DNA of 64,000 bases from the NCBI RefSeq assembly GCF_020509005.1, contig NC_063022.1:1922001-1986000 (forward strand). The letters run 5' to 3'. The position numbers and the translations under genes were made by a program. Below, piece after piece: positions 1 through 11,163 of the stretch. Position 1 is the first letter of the stretch; each line of letters begins with the position of its first letter. The stretch is from Fulvia fulva (taxonomy: Eukaryota; Ascomycota; Dothideomycetes; Mycosphaerellales; Mycosphaerellaceae). The notes under the pieces were generated by a model. The model was not told where the DNA came from and searched no databases. It saw nothing but the letters and a program-made list of their open reading frames with translations.

Positions 1-1
1 C

Positions 2-1027
2 ACATCACGTCCGATCACCGTTCCTAACGACAGCTCTCCAGCTGACGGCGGTGCCATTGGTCACGGAGACAATCTGACAGGCGAAACCAGCCATGCGAGG
101 CGTCCTTTCGTTGCTTATGCCAGCAGTGCCAATACAATTCCATTCCTGCAGGCTCCACCTATGCCATACACGCCTTTCCAGGTGGTGTCCCAACACGCAT
201 CTCAGAGCACAGGCGCCCGAGCTCAAGTGCCGCCGCAGCCACCCACTGCTCAACACAACTTCCAGGTCAACGAAGAAACCGCACAGCGTGAGTTTCTGGC
301 GTACAACAATTTCCGCTTATCCAGTATTGGTGACACCTTTGCAAGCGGCACTCAAGCCCAGACGACTGCGCCACTACCAGCCTTTCAACCCACTTTCCAG
401 GTCAACAAGCGCCCAGCGAAGCGTCAGCGTACTGGCGGGCATATATCCACTGGCTTTTACTATAATGAGCCATACGGCCATGCTCCAGCCATCGTGGCAC
501 CGGCACTCGGCGCAAAGAAGCGCGTGCGCACCAGCCAAGGAGTGCCCGCAGTCGTCCTCGCTGTTGAGCCACAGGCCGAGGATCTTACGGACGACGAGGA
601 CGATCTCGACGCTGCGATGAGCGCTATTGCTTTCCATGACGAAGAGGACGAACCCGACCAACGTACGCCATACGACTTCGAGGTCTCGAAGCGCGAAGGT
701 GAGCTGAACGGTGTGCTTCGCTTTCGCAATGCACTTCGTGATCCAGCTAAGCACACCCACCTCGATGCGCTTGCCAGCTACTGCCACGACCTCTATCCTT
801 CTGGCTCGAAGGCTTCCGCTGAGCTCCTGCTCAAGACCCAGACCGGCTGGGAGGACTTCTGCGAAGAGTCATTCCTACATGAGTGCCCGCACCGAGCCCT
901 GGAGAACATCGCAGCTGAGATCATTACCGAGTGGCTCGAGGATGCCTCGATCAACGAACATCTTCTTCAGTGGGTCGAGGCTGGATTGAATGCGTATCGC
1001 GAAGAGCTGCTCTCTGCTGGGGCCTAA
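2..1027 (+). CDS. Hypothetical protein, 5' end outside the window
   Basis: The frame is open from the first bases and ends at TAA 1025-1027, so the gene starts left of the window; the first internal Met is at 161. The visible part is about 341 residues. The first half is rich in Pro, Gln, Ala and Thr with basic KRQR/KKR patches, so probably disordered and possibly nuclear. An acidic stretch (DLTDDEDDLDAA) follows near 580-625. The last 120 residues are mostly helical, with acidic and aromatic residues. I do not recognise the family. No intron is needed in the visible part. Real coding is supported by the long open frame and by a sensible change from disordered to folded composition. Function unknown. 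Confidence 0.6.
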   Translation, partial: TSRPITVPNDSSPADGGAIGHGDNLTGETSHARRPFVAYASSANTIPFLQAPPMPYTPFQVVSQHASQSTGARAQVPPQPPTAQHNFQVNEETAQREFLAYNNFRLSSIGDTFASGTQAQTTAPLPAFQPTFQVNKRPAKRQRTGGHISTGFYYNEPYGHAPAIVAPALGAKKRVRTSQGVPAVVLAVEPQAEDLTDDEDDLDAAMSAIAFHDEEDEPDQRTPYDFEVSKREGELNGVLRFRNALRDPAKHTHLDALASYCHDLYPSGSKASAELLLKTQTGWEDFCEESFLHECPHRALENIAAEIITEWLEDASINEHLLQWVEAGLNAYREELLSAGA

Positions 1028-1523
1028 AGCCTACGCTACACAGCTACCCCTCATACAAGATCCAGGTCAATGCGTGCTTAGAAGATACCAGGCGCGTCGG
1101 CGCCTCGCATCTCTTGACGATACTTTAGCTGTGCTCGGTCGGAAGGCTCCGTCGAAGTAGCAATTGCACATGCCTGCAAGGTCACCCGGACGAGGCGCGA
1201 CATTAGTATGTGCCGATGATGATAGAGACATGAGGACCTCTGGTAGTACATAGCAGGTCAAATGGAAGACTGTCTCTAGGTGCCATGTCACCTCTCTATC
1301 CACTTCATGTGTCAGCCCTATCTCATTGTTCTGGCTGTGATCAGACGGCCGGGTTAGCGGCACATTTGACTTTCTCGCTAGGGCTCAATCCTGTGAATGA
1401 CCGCTGAGTAAGACGGCTCAACCACATCATCTAAACGAGAGGAAGAATGACTATAATACGCAATGTCACCCGCGGTGAGCGAGCTGGAAACGCATCATCA
1501 AGGCGCTCTCCGCCTCAGACATC
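1028..1523. other. Intergenic, no gene seen
   Basis: About 500 bp between the hypothetical gene and the P450 relic. It must hold the 3' UTR of the first gene and the former P450 promoter. I see no convincing open frame, RNA gene or repeat. Confidence 0.5.
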
Positions 1524-3143
1524 ATGATTAACATTGCTATTGCACTAGGAGGCTTGGTGAGCTACGTTATGGGTCATGATGACATTGACTGATCACTGTT
1601 CAGGCCCTCATACTTCTCACTGTCAAAGCTGTGTACAACATCTACTTCCATCCCCTCAGGCACATCCCTGGCCCGAAGCTCAATGCTATATCACGCCCCC
1701 TTACCTCCGCCATCATCTAGGCGGGTCAGCTGCGGTCTACAGCATATCACTTCACGAGAAGTACGGCGAGGTCGTTAGGTTCTCACCAAACAAAGTATCT
1801 TTCATTAAAGCCTCAACCTGGTCAGACATCTACGCGGCTCGTGTTGGTAAGATGAAGAATCATGCCAACATGCCTAAAGATCCAGCGTGGTACCCAACAC
1901 CAGACAGACCTCCTTCCTTGATCCTTGCGAATGACTATCAGCATAGTCGTTTGCGAAAGTTGTTTGCTCCAGCGTTCAGTGATAGAGCATTGGCAGAGCA
2001 GGAGCCGATTCTTCAGCTGTATGCGGACTTGTTCATCGACGGGCTGAAAGAGCAGTGGAGGCAGTCGAAGGCTGCCGACATGACGAAGTGATTCAATTGG
2101 GTAACGTGAGTACTTTGACCATCTGATTTCATCTGCGAAACTTACAGATAGCTCAGATTCGACGTGATCTCAGACATAGTCTTCGGCGAGCCATTCGGCT
2201 GCCTACGAAACCACGAGAACCACAAACATGTCGACATGCTGATCAAGCGGCTCCATGGCTCGCCATTCTTCTACGCAATGCTTTACTACCCCATCACGAA
2301 GCTATTCAAGCGCTATTTGTTCGACAACAGTTTGTTACAAGCACGAAAAGACTACGCAAAATGGGTGGACGAGCAGGTCACTGCGAGATGTGCGAAAGAC
2401 GCCGATCGCCCTGACTTCACCAGGTTCGTGTTGGATGCTAGCGAGAAACCAAAGATGGAGTTCTGTCGCACAAGGAGCTCGTGACCAACGTCATGGCTGC
2501 TGGATCTGAGATCAGCTCGACAACGTTGACGGTGGCCAAGTATCTGCTCAGCCAGCATCCGAATGTGCTCAAGAAGCTACAAGACGAGGTACGACAACGC
2601 TGGCCATCCTACGATGAGATTACATCGTCGTCTGACACTCGTGCACCGTATCTGTCGGCTGTGATTACTGAGGTATGTTGATACGCGTTCGTGCGATGCA
2701 CGTCATACTCACCCTTACTACCGGCGTTCCGTATACTGCCACCAGCCAGTGTCGGCTTCCAGCGAAGGGTTGGACGAGGCGGTGGAAAGATCAGCGGCCA
2801 CCACATACCAGAAGGTACTGCCGTCAGCGTGTCCCACTATGGTGCATACCGATCTGGGACCAACTTCGCCGCACCTGACGAGTACATACCAGAGCGGTGG
2901 ATGGATGATAGCCGCTTTGTGAAGGATAAAAGAGACGTGTTCCAGCCTTTCAGTCACGGACCTCGTGATTGTGCGCGCAAGGTAAGCTTTTCTCGAATGA
3001 AATGAAGTGAACATGAACTCATTGCTTGCCAGAACCTTGCGAATGTCGAGCTTGATCCGAGGAGTAAAGGCTGGTTCGACAAGTTGGACGTGCGAAACGT
3101 CTGGACGAAGCCAGAGCTGCTGATCAAGCTGCGTGAAGCATGA
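1524..3143 (+). pseudogene. Cytochrome P450 pseudogene with multiple lesions
   Basis: Fungal class II P450 relic. It starts at ATG 1524 with a short hydrophobic anchor exon, then introns 1557-1603, 2106-2156, 2673-2723 and 2982-3033. Visible P450 landmarks are the Pro-rich hinge (HIPGPKLNA), the stretch HEKYGEVVRFSPN, the I-helix AGSEISST, the K-helix ExxR split by the third intron (E|AFR), PERW, and the heme loop FSHGPRDCARK. Lesions seen: a 1-nt loss in or near the C run 1696-1700; TGA 2089-2091 where family members usually have Trp; a 1-nt loss near 2462; CG in place of AG at the third acceptor (2722-2723); Arg in place of the last Gly of FxxGxRxCxG; and a missing stretch of about 14-17 residues after NLANVE. 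The family name and expected residues come from general knowledge. No single splice model rescues it. Confidence 0.85.
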
Positions 3144-3572
3144 AAGGGGCCTGTGGCCCGCGATCCAAATCTATGCGGCGTGCTTCCTGCAAATCTGGAT
3201 GGAAGAACCATGATATATCGTGACTCTGGTGATCAGAGTCGAGCACAATTGAGAACATAGGTAATGTTTGCCAGTATGTCAAACAATGCGAGCCCTAGCA
3301 TGTGACAGGCAAAGGATATATGGATCTCCAGTTCCGCTGGATAACATTGCAATATTGTATCGTACTGACTCCTCGTAGGTGTATATATATCGACGCTTAG
3401 GGCACGGGAAGCTCTGCCGGCAAAGTCCTCTCCACTTTCACTCACTTACAAGAGGGGCAAATTCCGGCGCTAGCACCTAGCGCGGTCTTGACCCTTCTCG
3501 AACGCGCACAATTGCACGCAAATTACCGCTTTTACACTTCGACCTGCACCTTCAGTATTCTGTCCCAACAAC
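3144..3572. other. Intergenic, no gene seen
   Basis: About 430 bp downstream of the P450 relic and upstream of a possible small gene. I see only short frames and a few AT-rich patches (gtatatatat near 3380). Confidence 0.4.
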
Positions 3573-4147
3573 ATGGCGGACTTCTTCTTCGGCGACGACC
3601 TCTTTCCAGACGAGCAAGACTCGGGTGTCAGTGTCGGTTCTATCTACTCACCCAGATCATCATTCGTGTGGATGGCTGGCACGCTCAACTCGAGTCACTG
3701 GAGGCAATGGAGCGCAGCCCGGTCAACACACACATCACCAGCTGGGGCCGGCCACTCCAATACAACTCTGGAGCAGCTCAGCAACAGCCCGTCCAGACGC
3801 AGTACGCACAGTCTACGTCCCGGCAGCGCCCTGTCCTCCGACCAACCGCACCGTCCTTCTCATCGGCCGCATCAATGCCTACCACACTGCAGACGGCTGT
3901 CCCGACTACCGATGCGCAGCGAGACGGCCAGCTTTCGAGCGGTAAGTCCTAAGTCATGATATGCTACTTCGCTTCCTTACTGACATGCTTCCCAGATAGC
4001 GAGTCCGATACTATCGCTGTTGCGCAGCATGGTCCAGCTGCTGCCACACAGACCGTGAATCCAGCAGGTGATTCAGACACCATTGTGGTAGCCAACCCGC
4101 AATCGAAGGCGGCTACTCGGGGCGCACGCCAGATCCGCGAGTGTTGA
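3573..4147 (+). CDS. Small hypothetical protein, intron model uncertain
   Basis: A candidate small gene. ATG 3573 has a good context (ACAACATGGC) and begins an acidic/aromatic segment, MADFFFGDDLFPDEQDSG. A second intron is clear: donor GTAAGT at 3942, branch TTACTGAC, acceptor CAG at 3995. It joins a Gln/Pro/Ser-rich exon to a final exon with two SDTI(A/V)V motifs, ending at TGA 4145-4147. The final exons share frame 2, while ATG 3573 is in frame 3, so a first intron is required. A phase-compatible choice is 3633-3703, but its donor (GTCGGT) is weak. Low-complexity composition leaves the product unrecognised. It could also be a decayed gene. Confidence 0.4.
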
Positions 4148-4224
4148 GGTGGGCTTGATACGCGCGTAGGTAGAGCTTTGTCGGATATGAGAGGTGCTGT
4201 GGCCTATGTTAAGGAGTTTGGTCA

Positions 4225-4795
4225 AGAAGAAGTATGGTAGAAGCTCTGGCATTCGTACGTATACTCCCAGACACTGCTGCTGTTTATAGACTCTACTAGC
4301 ATCGACATGGTAAGCTCTGGCATCATTGGCATGCTTTAGCATCGGCTGGGATCGCTCTGGCATTGTTGGCATTGCTCTAGTATCGGCTAACACTGTTCTG
4401 GCATCGCTAGTATAGTTTTGATATGATTGGGCATCGTCCTAGCTTCGGCTTGTAGTATTAACATTGCTCTAGCATACTTCTAGGCTCGTTTGGCATTGTT
4501 CTAGCATCGCTGACATAGATCTGGATTCGTTGGAAGTTATGCTAAGCTCGGCTAGCATCGCTGTGCATTGACTGGTATCGCTATATTCTTAACAGCATCA
4601 TTCTGGCATAGCTAACATCGTTCGGGCATCGCTGCAATCGGCTTTGGCATCGCTGCGATCCTCTCGGGCATCGCTCGGGCATAGCTGGCATAGCTGGCCA
4701 TCGACTGGCATAGCTGGTACAGTTGGCATCGACTGATATCGCTCTGGCATCAACTGGCATCAATCGGCATATCTGATATAGCCCTTGTATACTTT
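4225..4795. repeat. Degenerate tandem tract based on TGGCATCG
   Basis: For about 550 bp the sequence is built from imperfect copies of a unit near TCTGGCATCG, spaced roughly 8-15 bp, with variants such as ctagcatcg, tgggcatcg and tggcatagc. More than 20 copies of GCAT occur. Antisense reading frames here produce only repetitive residues, so I do not treat them as genes. It looks like an old minisatellite that has drifted. No flanking target duplication was noticed. Confidence 0.75.
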
Positions 4796-5321
4796 CCAGC
4801 GTGTCCGAAGAATCTTGGCATCGTTGCACCGTTTCTCTTCCTCGCTTCACTGTAGTGTTCCTGGCTGCAAAGCGTGTCGCCACCTCGTGCGTCCGGAGGA
4901 CCCGAATGTTTGCGGTGTTGTATGATTGCATTATACACTCCGATACAAAGCTTCAAGTCGCTTGCCGATGGTGAGCACAAGTTATATATTATCTCTTCAC
5001 TTTTCATATTGGACTTAGTTCGTCTTGAGTGGGACCAGATATACACAGCCTTCTTCAATTATACAAGCTCTGACATGCCAGTCGCAGCTTATGTAAGGAC
5101 TCTCAGATTGGTATCGTGCCTGGAAGCAAGGACGAGGAAGACATGTTGAGCATTCACTCACAAGTGAGGAGGACTTCGGTCCGTGCCGGATCCACTAGCG
5201 GCACTATAATCCAGACCCTCAGAATTTCGTTCCCAATTCCTTGATCGCGAGCGTTCACTACAGGACCATATCTGCATCCAACACACACAGTCCAGCGTGA
5301 CCTCAGAGTAGCCCTCACGCA
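4796..5321. other. Intergenic, no gene seen
   Basis: About 525 bp between the degenerate repeat and the next gene start. No convincing frame or RNA gene. The end of the stretch is probably the promoter of the gene at 5322. Confidence 0.4.
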
Positions 5322-6789
5322 ATGGCCTCGCGACAGCAACCACCAGGAGCTGCTCTTCGCTCCACTGCTAAAGTCGAGGATGATAGTACCGAGCAGCAAG
5401 GTACTCAACGCCAACTCGAGCACTCAAGACTCGAGAAGTCGCAAAAAGAAGCATCGCACGAAGAGCTCCCGGACGGCCGCCGGTCACCAGCAGGTTACGC
5501 GCTGCTCGTCGACCAGGTGAAGGATCTAAAGAGCCGCATGCTGGATGGACTCGGACTCGACCAGCTGCAGAGCTTTCTCAAGATATGGGGAGATTGCTCT
5601 GCCAAGAGGGAAACCATCAGCATATGCGGTCGACTGTCGGATGCCGGCCTCGGTTGGACGATCTTGGCTGTACCCCTGTGGCATGTCCATGACACTCTGA
5701 CCAAGGACGATCCTTGCATGATGGAACTACTCACAAACTTCGCGAACACCCTCCGAGACCTCGAGGCCCAACCCAAGAACATACTCGCGCACTCCGGCTC
5801 CAAGTTCGTGGTCTACAACATTTTGTATGGTGCCTACACCTCTCGCATGCTATCGAATCAAGCAGTCAGCCTCTGGGAGCTGTGCCTCATGTTCCACAAC
5901 TCCCCAATGTTCGAAGGCCTGGCTAGATACTTCGACGACTGGGTCCGTACCAGCGCTGTTGTCCGAGAGCGTAGTGGATTCACTGGCGCGACCATGACCG
6001 CGTTGTGTGACTTCCTGTCACGTACGGAGCAAGAGCGTTGTGGTATGCCTCACATCTTGATCCATGTCATGGCGGAGATCTCGGCGTGGGACGCACTGGA
6101 AGAGATACGCGCCAGAGGTGTTGACCCGGATGTTACGAGCTTGGGGGTATCACTGTCAACTCAACAGCAGGACGCTCGCCAGGGCACCGGTGGTGACTCT
6201 CTGGCAGAGTCACGCCCAACGCAAGACTACGAGCAATACATCAGAGTGAGTTCTGTTAAGTCAAGCTCGCTGCGGTCTTCTAATCTATCGGGAGCTCAAT
6301 TACGCTTCACGTCCGTTCTATCCATGGGAAATTGCCGGCTTCAAGCTGGCATTGTGCATTACATGTAAGTACTGTGTGTTTGCGATATGTTCACGTCTTG
6401 TACAGCTCAGATGGCTAACACCGAGCCGTATGATAGATCTACGCATGACTGCTGGCAGCATCGACAGGCGATACCGAAAGTTCATAATCCTCGTGGCGGC
6501 CTTCTCAACGCTTGCCCAGACAGCCTTCGTTTTCGTCTATCTGTTCCACTGCTCACCGGTATGCAGCAGGAAGCTTCAGCCTCCATGGAACGAAGCGCAA
6601 CTCGAACCATCGGCGGTGGGTACGTCCTGCGACAAAGCAAGAGTTGGAAGCAGCCACCAGGGCACAAACGCCAATGGTCAGCGCTCAAGGTCGAGTGCGT
6701 GCCGCCTTCTGGCGCCGGGGGAAGCAAAGAAGACATCTTTAGAAAGACCAAAGACTTCGAAAGATCCGACAGTCTGCCGTCCGCCTTGA
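5322..6789 (+). CDS. Hypothetical protein joined to a rhodopsin-like membrane segment
   Basis: The first exon (5322-6245) encodes 308 residues: a charged N-terminus, then a helical soluble region (LDQLQSFLKIWGD, WTILAVPLWHVHD) I do not recognise. A GTGAGT donor at 6246 with branch TCTAATC and acceptor at 6294 gives a 49-bp phase-0 intron. The next exon, 6295-6364, ends at GTAAGT, and a GGCTAAC branch leads to acceptor 6436. The joined product continues YPWEIAGFKLALCITYLRM and then a hydrophobic helix ending YLFHCSP. Those two segments resemble helices 3-4 of the fungal rhodopsin-like integral membrane proteins (inference from K..xxYLR and the FxCxP pattern). After that the frame to TGA 6787-6789 is basic and less convincing; another intron or decay is possible. 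Two unrelated genes are the main alternative. Confidence 0.45.
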
Positions 6790-7244
6790 GTCTGCCATCG
6801 CCAATGAGCTTCGATCAACCAGAGCCGACACATACTAGGCCGGAAAGTGGCGAATCAGCGTGGGCTGTGTATAAGACTGTGCAAGTCGATGTTGAGAGCA
6901 CGTACCTAAGGAAGCCAACTTCCGACACGACGCTACTCGACCTTGGAAGGGGCGTGCACCGCCGGGAAGAGTGGTCATTGCCGACACAGCGCCCTTGAAC
7001 GTTGTAGTACAGGGCTTGAGCCACACTCTGTTGCACGTGGTACTGGAGGCAGCAATCATGGCGCAGACCTCGACGGGCGAAGTCGAGATAGCACATGAAG
7101 GTGCTCGTGGTCTTCTCTGACAGGCACTCTCACGGCTACCAGCCTTCTGTACTTTCTCGGACATCAACCCCGACATCGCAAAGAGATCTGTCAGCGTACC
7201 TCGCTCCCGTACACTTAACAATCAGTCACCGCCTCGCCCGAACC
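6790..7244. other. Spacer, no confident gene
   Basis: A Ser/Pro-rich plus-strand frame overlaps the previous exon and ends at 6998. I could not connect it to any family or splice model. The rest is the upstream region of the first LPKELR copy. Confidence 0.3.
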
Positions 7245-7406
7245 ATGGACGATTCCACGAGCCGCATTATCACTATTGCGACAGAGTGCAACGATGAGAA
7301 CTTCGGGATATGCCATCCCCAGGACCAGTCGCCTCTCTTTACACTTCCCAAGGAGTTACGCCTGATGATCTATGATTTCGAACGCACTCTGCTTCGCTTG
7401 TTGTGA
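7245..7406 (+). pseudogene. LPKELR-family copy 1, truncated remnant
   Basis: ATG 7245 starts a 53-residue frame that contains only the family's N-terminal block: IITIATECNDENFGICH followed by SPLFTLPKELRLMIYDF. The same block recurs at 7752 and 9070, and LPxELRxxIY is the core of fungal F-box-like/2EXR domain proteins. Copy 2 continues for another 200 residues; here the frame stops 14 residues after the core at TGA 7404-7406. I see no clear continuation downstream before copy 2, so this is best read as a truncated tandem duplicate. It could still be expressed as a micro-protein, but nothing supports that. Confidence 0.6.
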
Positions 7407-7751
7407 AGTGAAGGCCCGTGAATGTCTGAGCACAGTCGGAACTGACGAGCTTGTGACGGGGCATGCCAGCAACGACCGTATGCTGTGACAGCATCATGTG
7501 CCACATCGGCAGTGGGCCCTGGACTGTCTCGATACACAGCCACGTGACAGCCTTCATTCACAGATGCACAGTGGTGCTACGTGGCCGCTTGTGTAGCAAA
7601 ACATCATGCAGCTCCGCCCGCTCGCCACCTACCGTGCGACAGGTCTGCTTCCTGGGGCAGAAACACTTCCTCACTTGAGCCGTAACTTGTCCCCGCTGTG
7701 CGCTGTGCGGCTCGCTCATGGGGAGCGTGGAGCTGCGGCTTGCCTGAGAGG
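7407..7751. other. Spacer between LPKELR copies 1 and 2
   Basis: About 345 bp. It may contain decayed 3' sequence of copy 1, but I could not align it by eye to copy 2. No other feature seen. Confidence 0.3.
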
Positions 7752-8528
7752 ATGTCGAACAAGATCGTTACTATCGAGACAGCTTGCGATGAGCAGTCTC
7801 TGAGCAAATGCCATCGTCAACCTCAGTCGAAACTATTTGCACTGCCGAAAGAGTTGCGTGTGTTGGTTTACGAATTTGTAGCACTGCCGACTGTTGCTGC
7901 GCCTAGTGCTCATGGCTATAGCGATGTCGCTCATATCCAGGACGCCAGCGGTGGGTATGTAAGTAACCATGAGTGCCTGGCGCTGCCACAAACTCGCCGT
8001 CTCGCCGGGCTGGAAGCTGGCACACTGGCTTTACGCACCGCTCAGATCGACTTGCGTGTCCATGCCGACTTGACCTCCTGCGCCGATAGATTCCGACGTG
8101 CTCGAGTCCATCGAGAGCAGCACCAGCGCATTCACAGTCTCCTGAGCCAGCTTACGCCACTCAATATACGCTTCCTGTCTCGATGTCACATCGACTCTGA
8201 CAGTGAAAGCTGTCTCCGTGGAGGTCACAGGATCACGCTCGAAGATCTCCTTTGCGGAACCACATTATTTGCCTGGCCGAAGGTCCTCGGGATCACAATA
8301 CACTTCATTGGTACGAGCATTCGGCGCAAGAATCAACATCTGCGAGGAAAACGCGTGGCACGCCTCGCGAAGAGGGTGCAGGGTCATGACAGACTACGGA
8401 ACGTCTTGGATCTGACTTTCGAGCTGTTCACAGCTTTTCATGACGAAGATGTGGCGTTGTGGAAACAATGGCTTCAGGACCCGGAACACTGTTGCTTGGG
8501 CTGGTCCTCCGCACAAGTGAGCGTGTGA
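7752..8528 (+). CDS. LPKELR-family (2EXR/F-box-like) protein, copy 2
   Basis: A 258-residue frame from ATG 7752. It opens with MSNKIVTIETACDEQSL and SKLFALPKELRVLVYEF, matching copies 1 and 3. LPxELRxxIYxF is the hallmark of the large fungal 2EXR/F-box-like families; their biochemical role is mostly unknown. The rest is Arg/His/Leu-rich with TFELFTAFHDEDVALW near the end. This is the longest uninterrupted copy of the array. After the stop, another open stretch runs in a different frame from about 8561 to TAG 8818-8820, containing KWISIEWQRFTVPPG and YVDHSS. It reads like coding and could be a displaced 3' exon; GT-AG options exist (donor GTGAGC near 8516), but I found no clean join. The gene may therefore be longer, or also damaged. 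Confidence 0.55.
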   Translation: MSNKIVTIETACDEQSLSKCHRQPQSKLFALPKELRVLVYEFVALPTVAAPSAHGYSDVAHIQDASGGYVSNHECLALPQTRRLAGLEAGTLALRTAQIDLRVHADLTSCADRFRRARVHREQHQRIHSLLSQLTPLNIRFLSRCHIDSDSESCLRGGHRITLEDLLCGTTLFAWPKVLGITIHFIGTSIRRKNQHLRGKRVARLAKRVQGHDRLRNVLDLTFELFTAFHDEDVALWKQWLQDPEHCCLGWSSAQVSV

Positions 8529-9069
8529 GTCCATCGAAACTTTCGCCAAAGCATGATCGGCATGCTACAATATCGACATCACTGGAGAGCCGACTCTGCG
8601 GAAGTGGATTTCTATCGAGTGGCAACGATTTACGGTCCCACCAGGGTGCGACGATACCCTCTGGGCTCACGATGATTCTCTCCGAAGCGCTATGGACCTC
8701 AGACAAGTTCAGTACGACCTGCTGGATTATGACTCGAACTCCAGTTGTGCATGCTGCGAGCGGCGACCGGGCTGGGAAGGACAGGGTAGCCTGCTTCGCT
8801 ATGTCGATCATTCCAGCTAGACATTGGTCACCAAGGAGAATAATGGCCAGCGCAGAGCACATACCATGGAGACCCGCACTTCACCAATGTCGCACAACGC
8901 AAGCCGCGCGTGACTTGTTACGCACGCACTTGTGGCACGTGTGCTGCGTGTACTAGTCTACGCAAACACATCCCGAAGTACGCCAACAGCAAAAGCTTTC
9001 TACTCTCGCACACTCGACAGCAAATTACCAAACACTGACGATCCGGCACGCTTCAGTTCTGCGAAAGAG
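8529..9069. other. Spacer between LPKELR copies 2 and 3
   Basis: Contains the possible 3' exon of copy 2 (about 8561-8820), then about 250 bp with no clear feature that would include the former promoter of copy 3. Confidence 0.3.
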
Positions 9070-9987
9070 ATGTCGGCCCATGCATCCGCCAAACGGTCAG
9101 CCAATGTCACATCCGTTGGAGAGATCGAGCAGGCCACGGGCCAAGTCGTCACCATCGCGACAAACGCCAATGAAGAGAATCTGGCCAAATGTCATGCTCA
9201 ATCCCAGTAGCCGCTGTTGTCCTTGCCTAAGGAGCTGCGACTAGCGATCTACGACCTCAGTAGCGCGCCAAACGTGCTCGCTCGCGTGGGTTCCAAGGTC
9301 GAACAAGAGACCTCGTTCTGCGGTGATGATGGCTTCAGCTGTAAGCTGCAAATAATGACATCGTTGCCACGAATCTGCCGGCTTGCGTGGCTCGAAACAG
9401 GACCCGTAGCAAGACAGGCTTCTACGCTGAAGCTTCGCTCGACTCTCCAGGAAGATGCAAAGCAGAAGCCTGCGAAGCTGCGCGCCCTTCTGCGAAACTT
9501 GACGTCCAACGTCTTGTCGTCACTTAGGTGTGCTCAAATCTGCCTCCACACAGAATCTTCCGGGGCGCAGTGGTCGCTTGCAGCTTTGGCAAGAGACAGC
9601 ATCTGTCACCAAAGTATTGGGTCATGGCCCGAGCAATTATACTTGACATTGGAGGATGTCTTCATTTAGACTTCGTCTTCGGTGCGCGAGATAAAACTTC
9701 GAATCAAAATCGCCGGTGGACCGGGAAGAGTGCACATGACGGACAGTCTGGGCTGGCTCGGCAACGCACCGTTTCGCGATGGTCTAAATTGGTGGCTAAC
9801 GAGTCTTGGTCCGACTGCTCGTGAGGGTGATCCACTGCCCGAGTGGTTCACCGCTAAGCCCATGTCTAGGCCTTGGGCAGAGAGTGAGCTGGTCTGGATA
9901 CGAAAGGTGCTCCCATCGACGTCAACCGGCAACAGCCCTCCTGCATCTACTGGAATAGTCTTACGCCCGGTATCGACAAAGATTTGA
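9070..9987 (+). pseudogene. LPKELR-family copy 3, two in-frame TAG stops
   Basis: ATG 9070 begins the family block: VVTIATNANEENLAKCH, then a TAG at 9208-9210 in place of the residue before PLLSLPKELRLAIYDL. The same frame continues past that stop through RICRLAWLETG and SWPEQLYLTLEDVFI to a second TAG at 9667-9669. It stays open again for about 100 codons (DGLNWWLTSLGPT, PEWFTAKPMSRPW) to TGA 9985-9987. A 306-codon frame interrupted by exactly two TAG codons looks like a gene killed by point mutation. TAG can arise from CAG by CpA to TpA change, the typical RIP change in duplicated fungal DNA; that is inference. Introns do not explain either stop. Confidence 0.7.
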
Positions 9988-11163
9988 AAACAGTGAAGTA
10001 CAAAGTTCTACCGCTCGATGGGTTAGGCACTGGAGAGAGACAGATAGTCTTTTGAGATTCACCGACCGGGGCTCCCACTCATGGGGATAGATGGCAAGCG
10101 TGCCGCTTTTGACTTCCCATGTTGGCTGCGAAACACTCATGCAGCTTTTTATAGCAACCAAATTGAAGGGAAGAGGAGGTTCACTACATAGAGAACGTCG
10201 CGAGAGGTGCAGCCAAGGGACTTCGCCAGTTGATTGTTCGCGGGTCTCTGGCATAGCTTTACCTCGAACGCACTGTACTCCCATGCATCTGAACCTTCAA
10301 CTTCCAGAATCTCCGCACGCAGCTCTTTCCAACGGACCCCAGACTCTCGCGTGTTACAGAAGCCCTCGGTCGAGCATATACGATGATAACGGGACTCAAT
10401 CTCGTGGCGTGCGATGGAGTTGTTCAAGAGAGCGAACTCTATCCTTCACTGACGTATCCACTCGCTGAAAGCGATAACATGGAACTTTGTGACAGCGGCG
10501 ACCGCGACGCCCTTGTCATTCCAGACTAGTCGCATGCATGCTCAACGCCATGCCAGCATGCTGGAGCTCTTCATCACGAACACTTTCGCCGATATGCAGC
10601 GCAGCATCAGCGAACAGTATTGATCACATAGCGTTGTGACCTATAAGACAATGGGATCCTCATGGAGTTCTATGCGCCGAATGTTCACTTTCTGTTATGT
10701 ACAGGACTTGGGCCACTCGACGTTGGCAGCATCACAGAAGCTAGCATGTGATCCGGTCGCCTAGGAGGAGCATTGAACTACTTCACTGTTGCTCTTCATG
10801 CGCTTATCATGTGTCGCACATGCAGTCTGGAGGTTTGTACTGACATGCCTGTACTTAAGGCTCTACCTCAACCCTCCATGGACCATCATTCTGCTCTTTA
10901 CATCCACCACCAACCACCACAGCATACCACCACAGCACCTTTCCACCACCGCATCAACCTTCTTCCACCACCGTATAAGCACCGACAACTAACAACTACC
11001 TATCACAAACTTCTTTGGATTTGTCTTTACTGGTACTGCGACGACGCCTCTGGCCGGTACTGGGCGCATGGTCCTCCAGCGTCATCTGCGACTGCCACCA
11101 CTCGAGATTCAGAACTACTTCTTCTGCACCACAAAATCACGGACCAGATCTCACGCATGCAAA
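9988..11163. other. Long spacer, low-complexity upstream region
   Basis: About 1.2 kb without a convincing gene. The segment around 10860-11000 is rich in CCACCA/CACC on the plus strand, as often seen in fungal 5' UTRs and promoters, and it directly precedes the signal-peptide exon at 11164. Nothing else is supported. Confidence 0.4.
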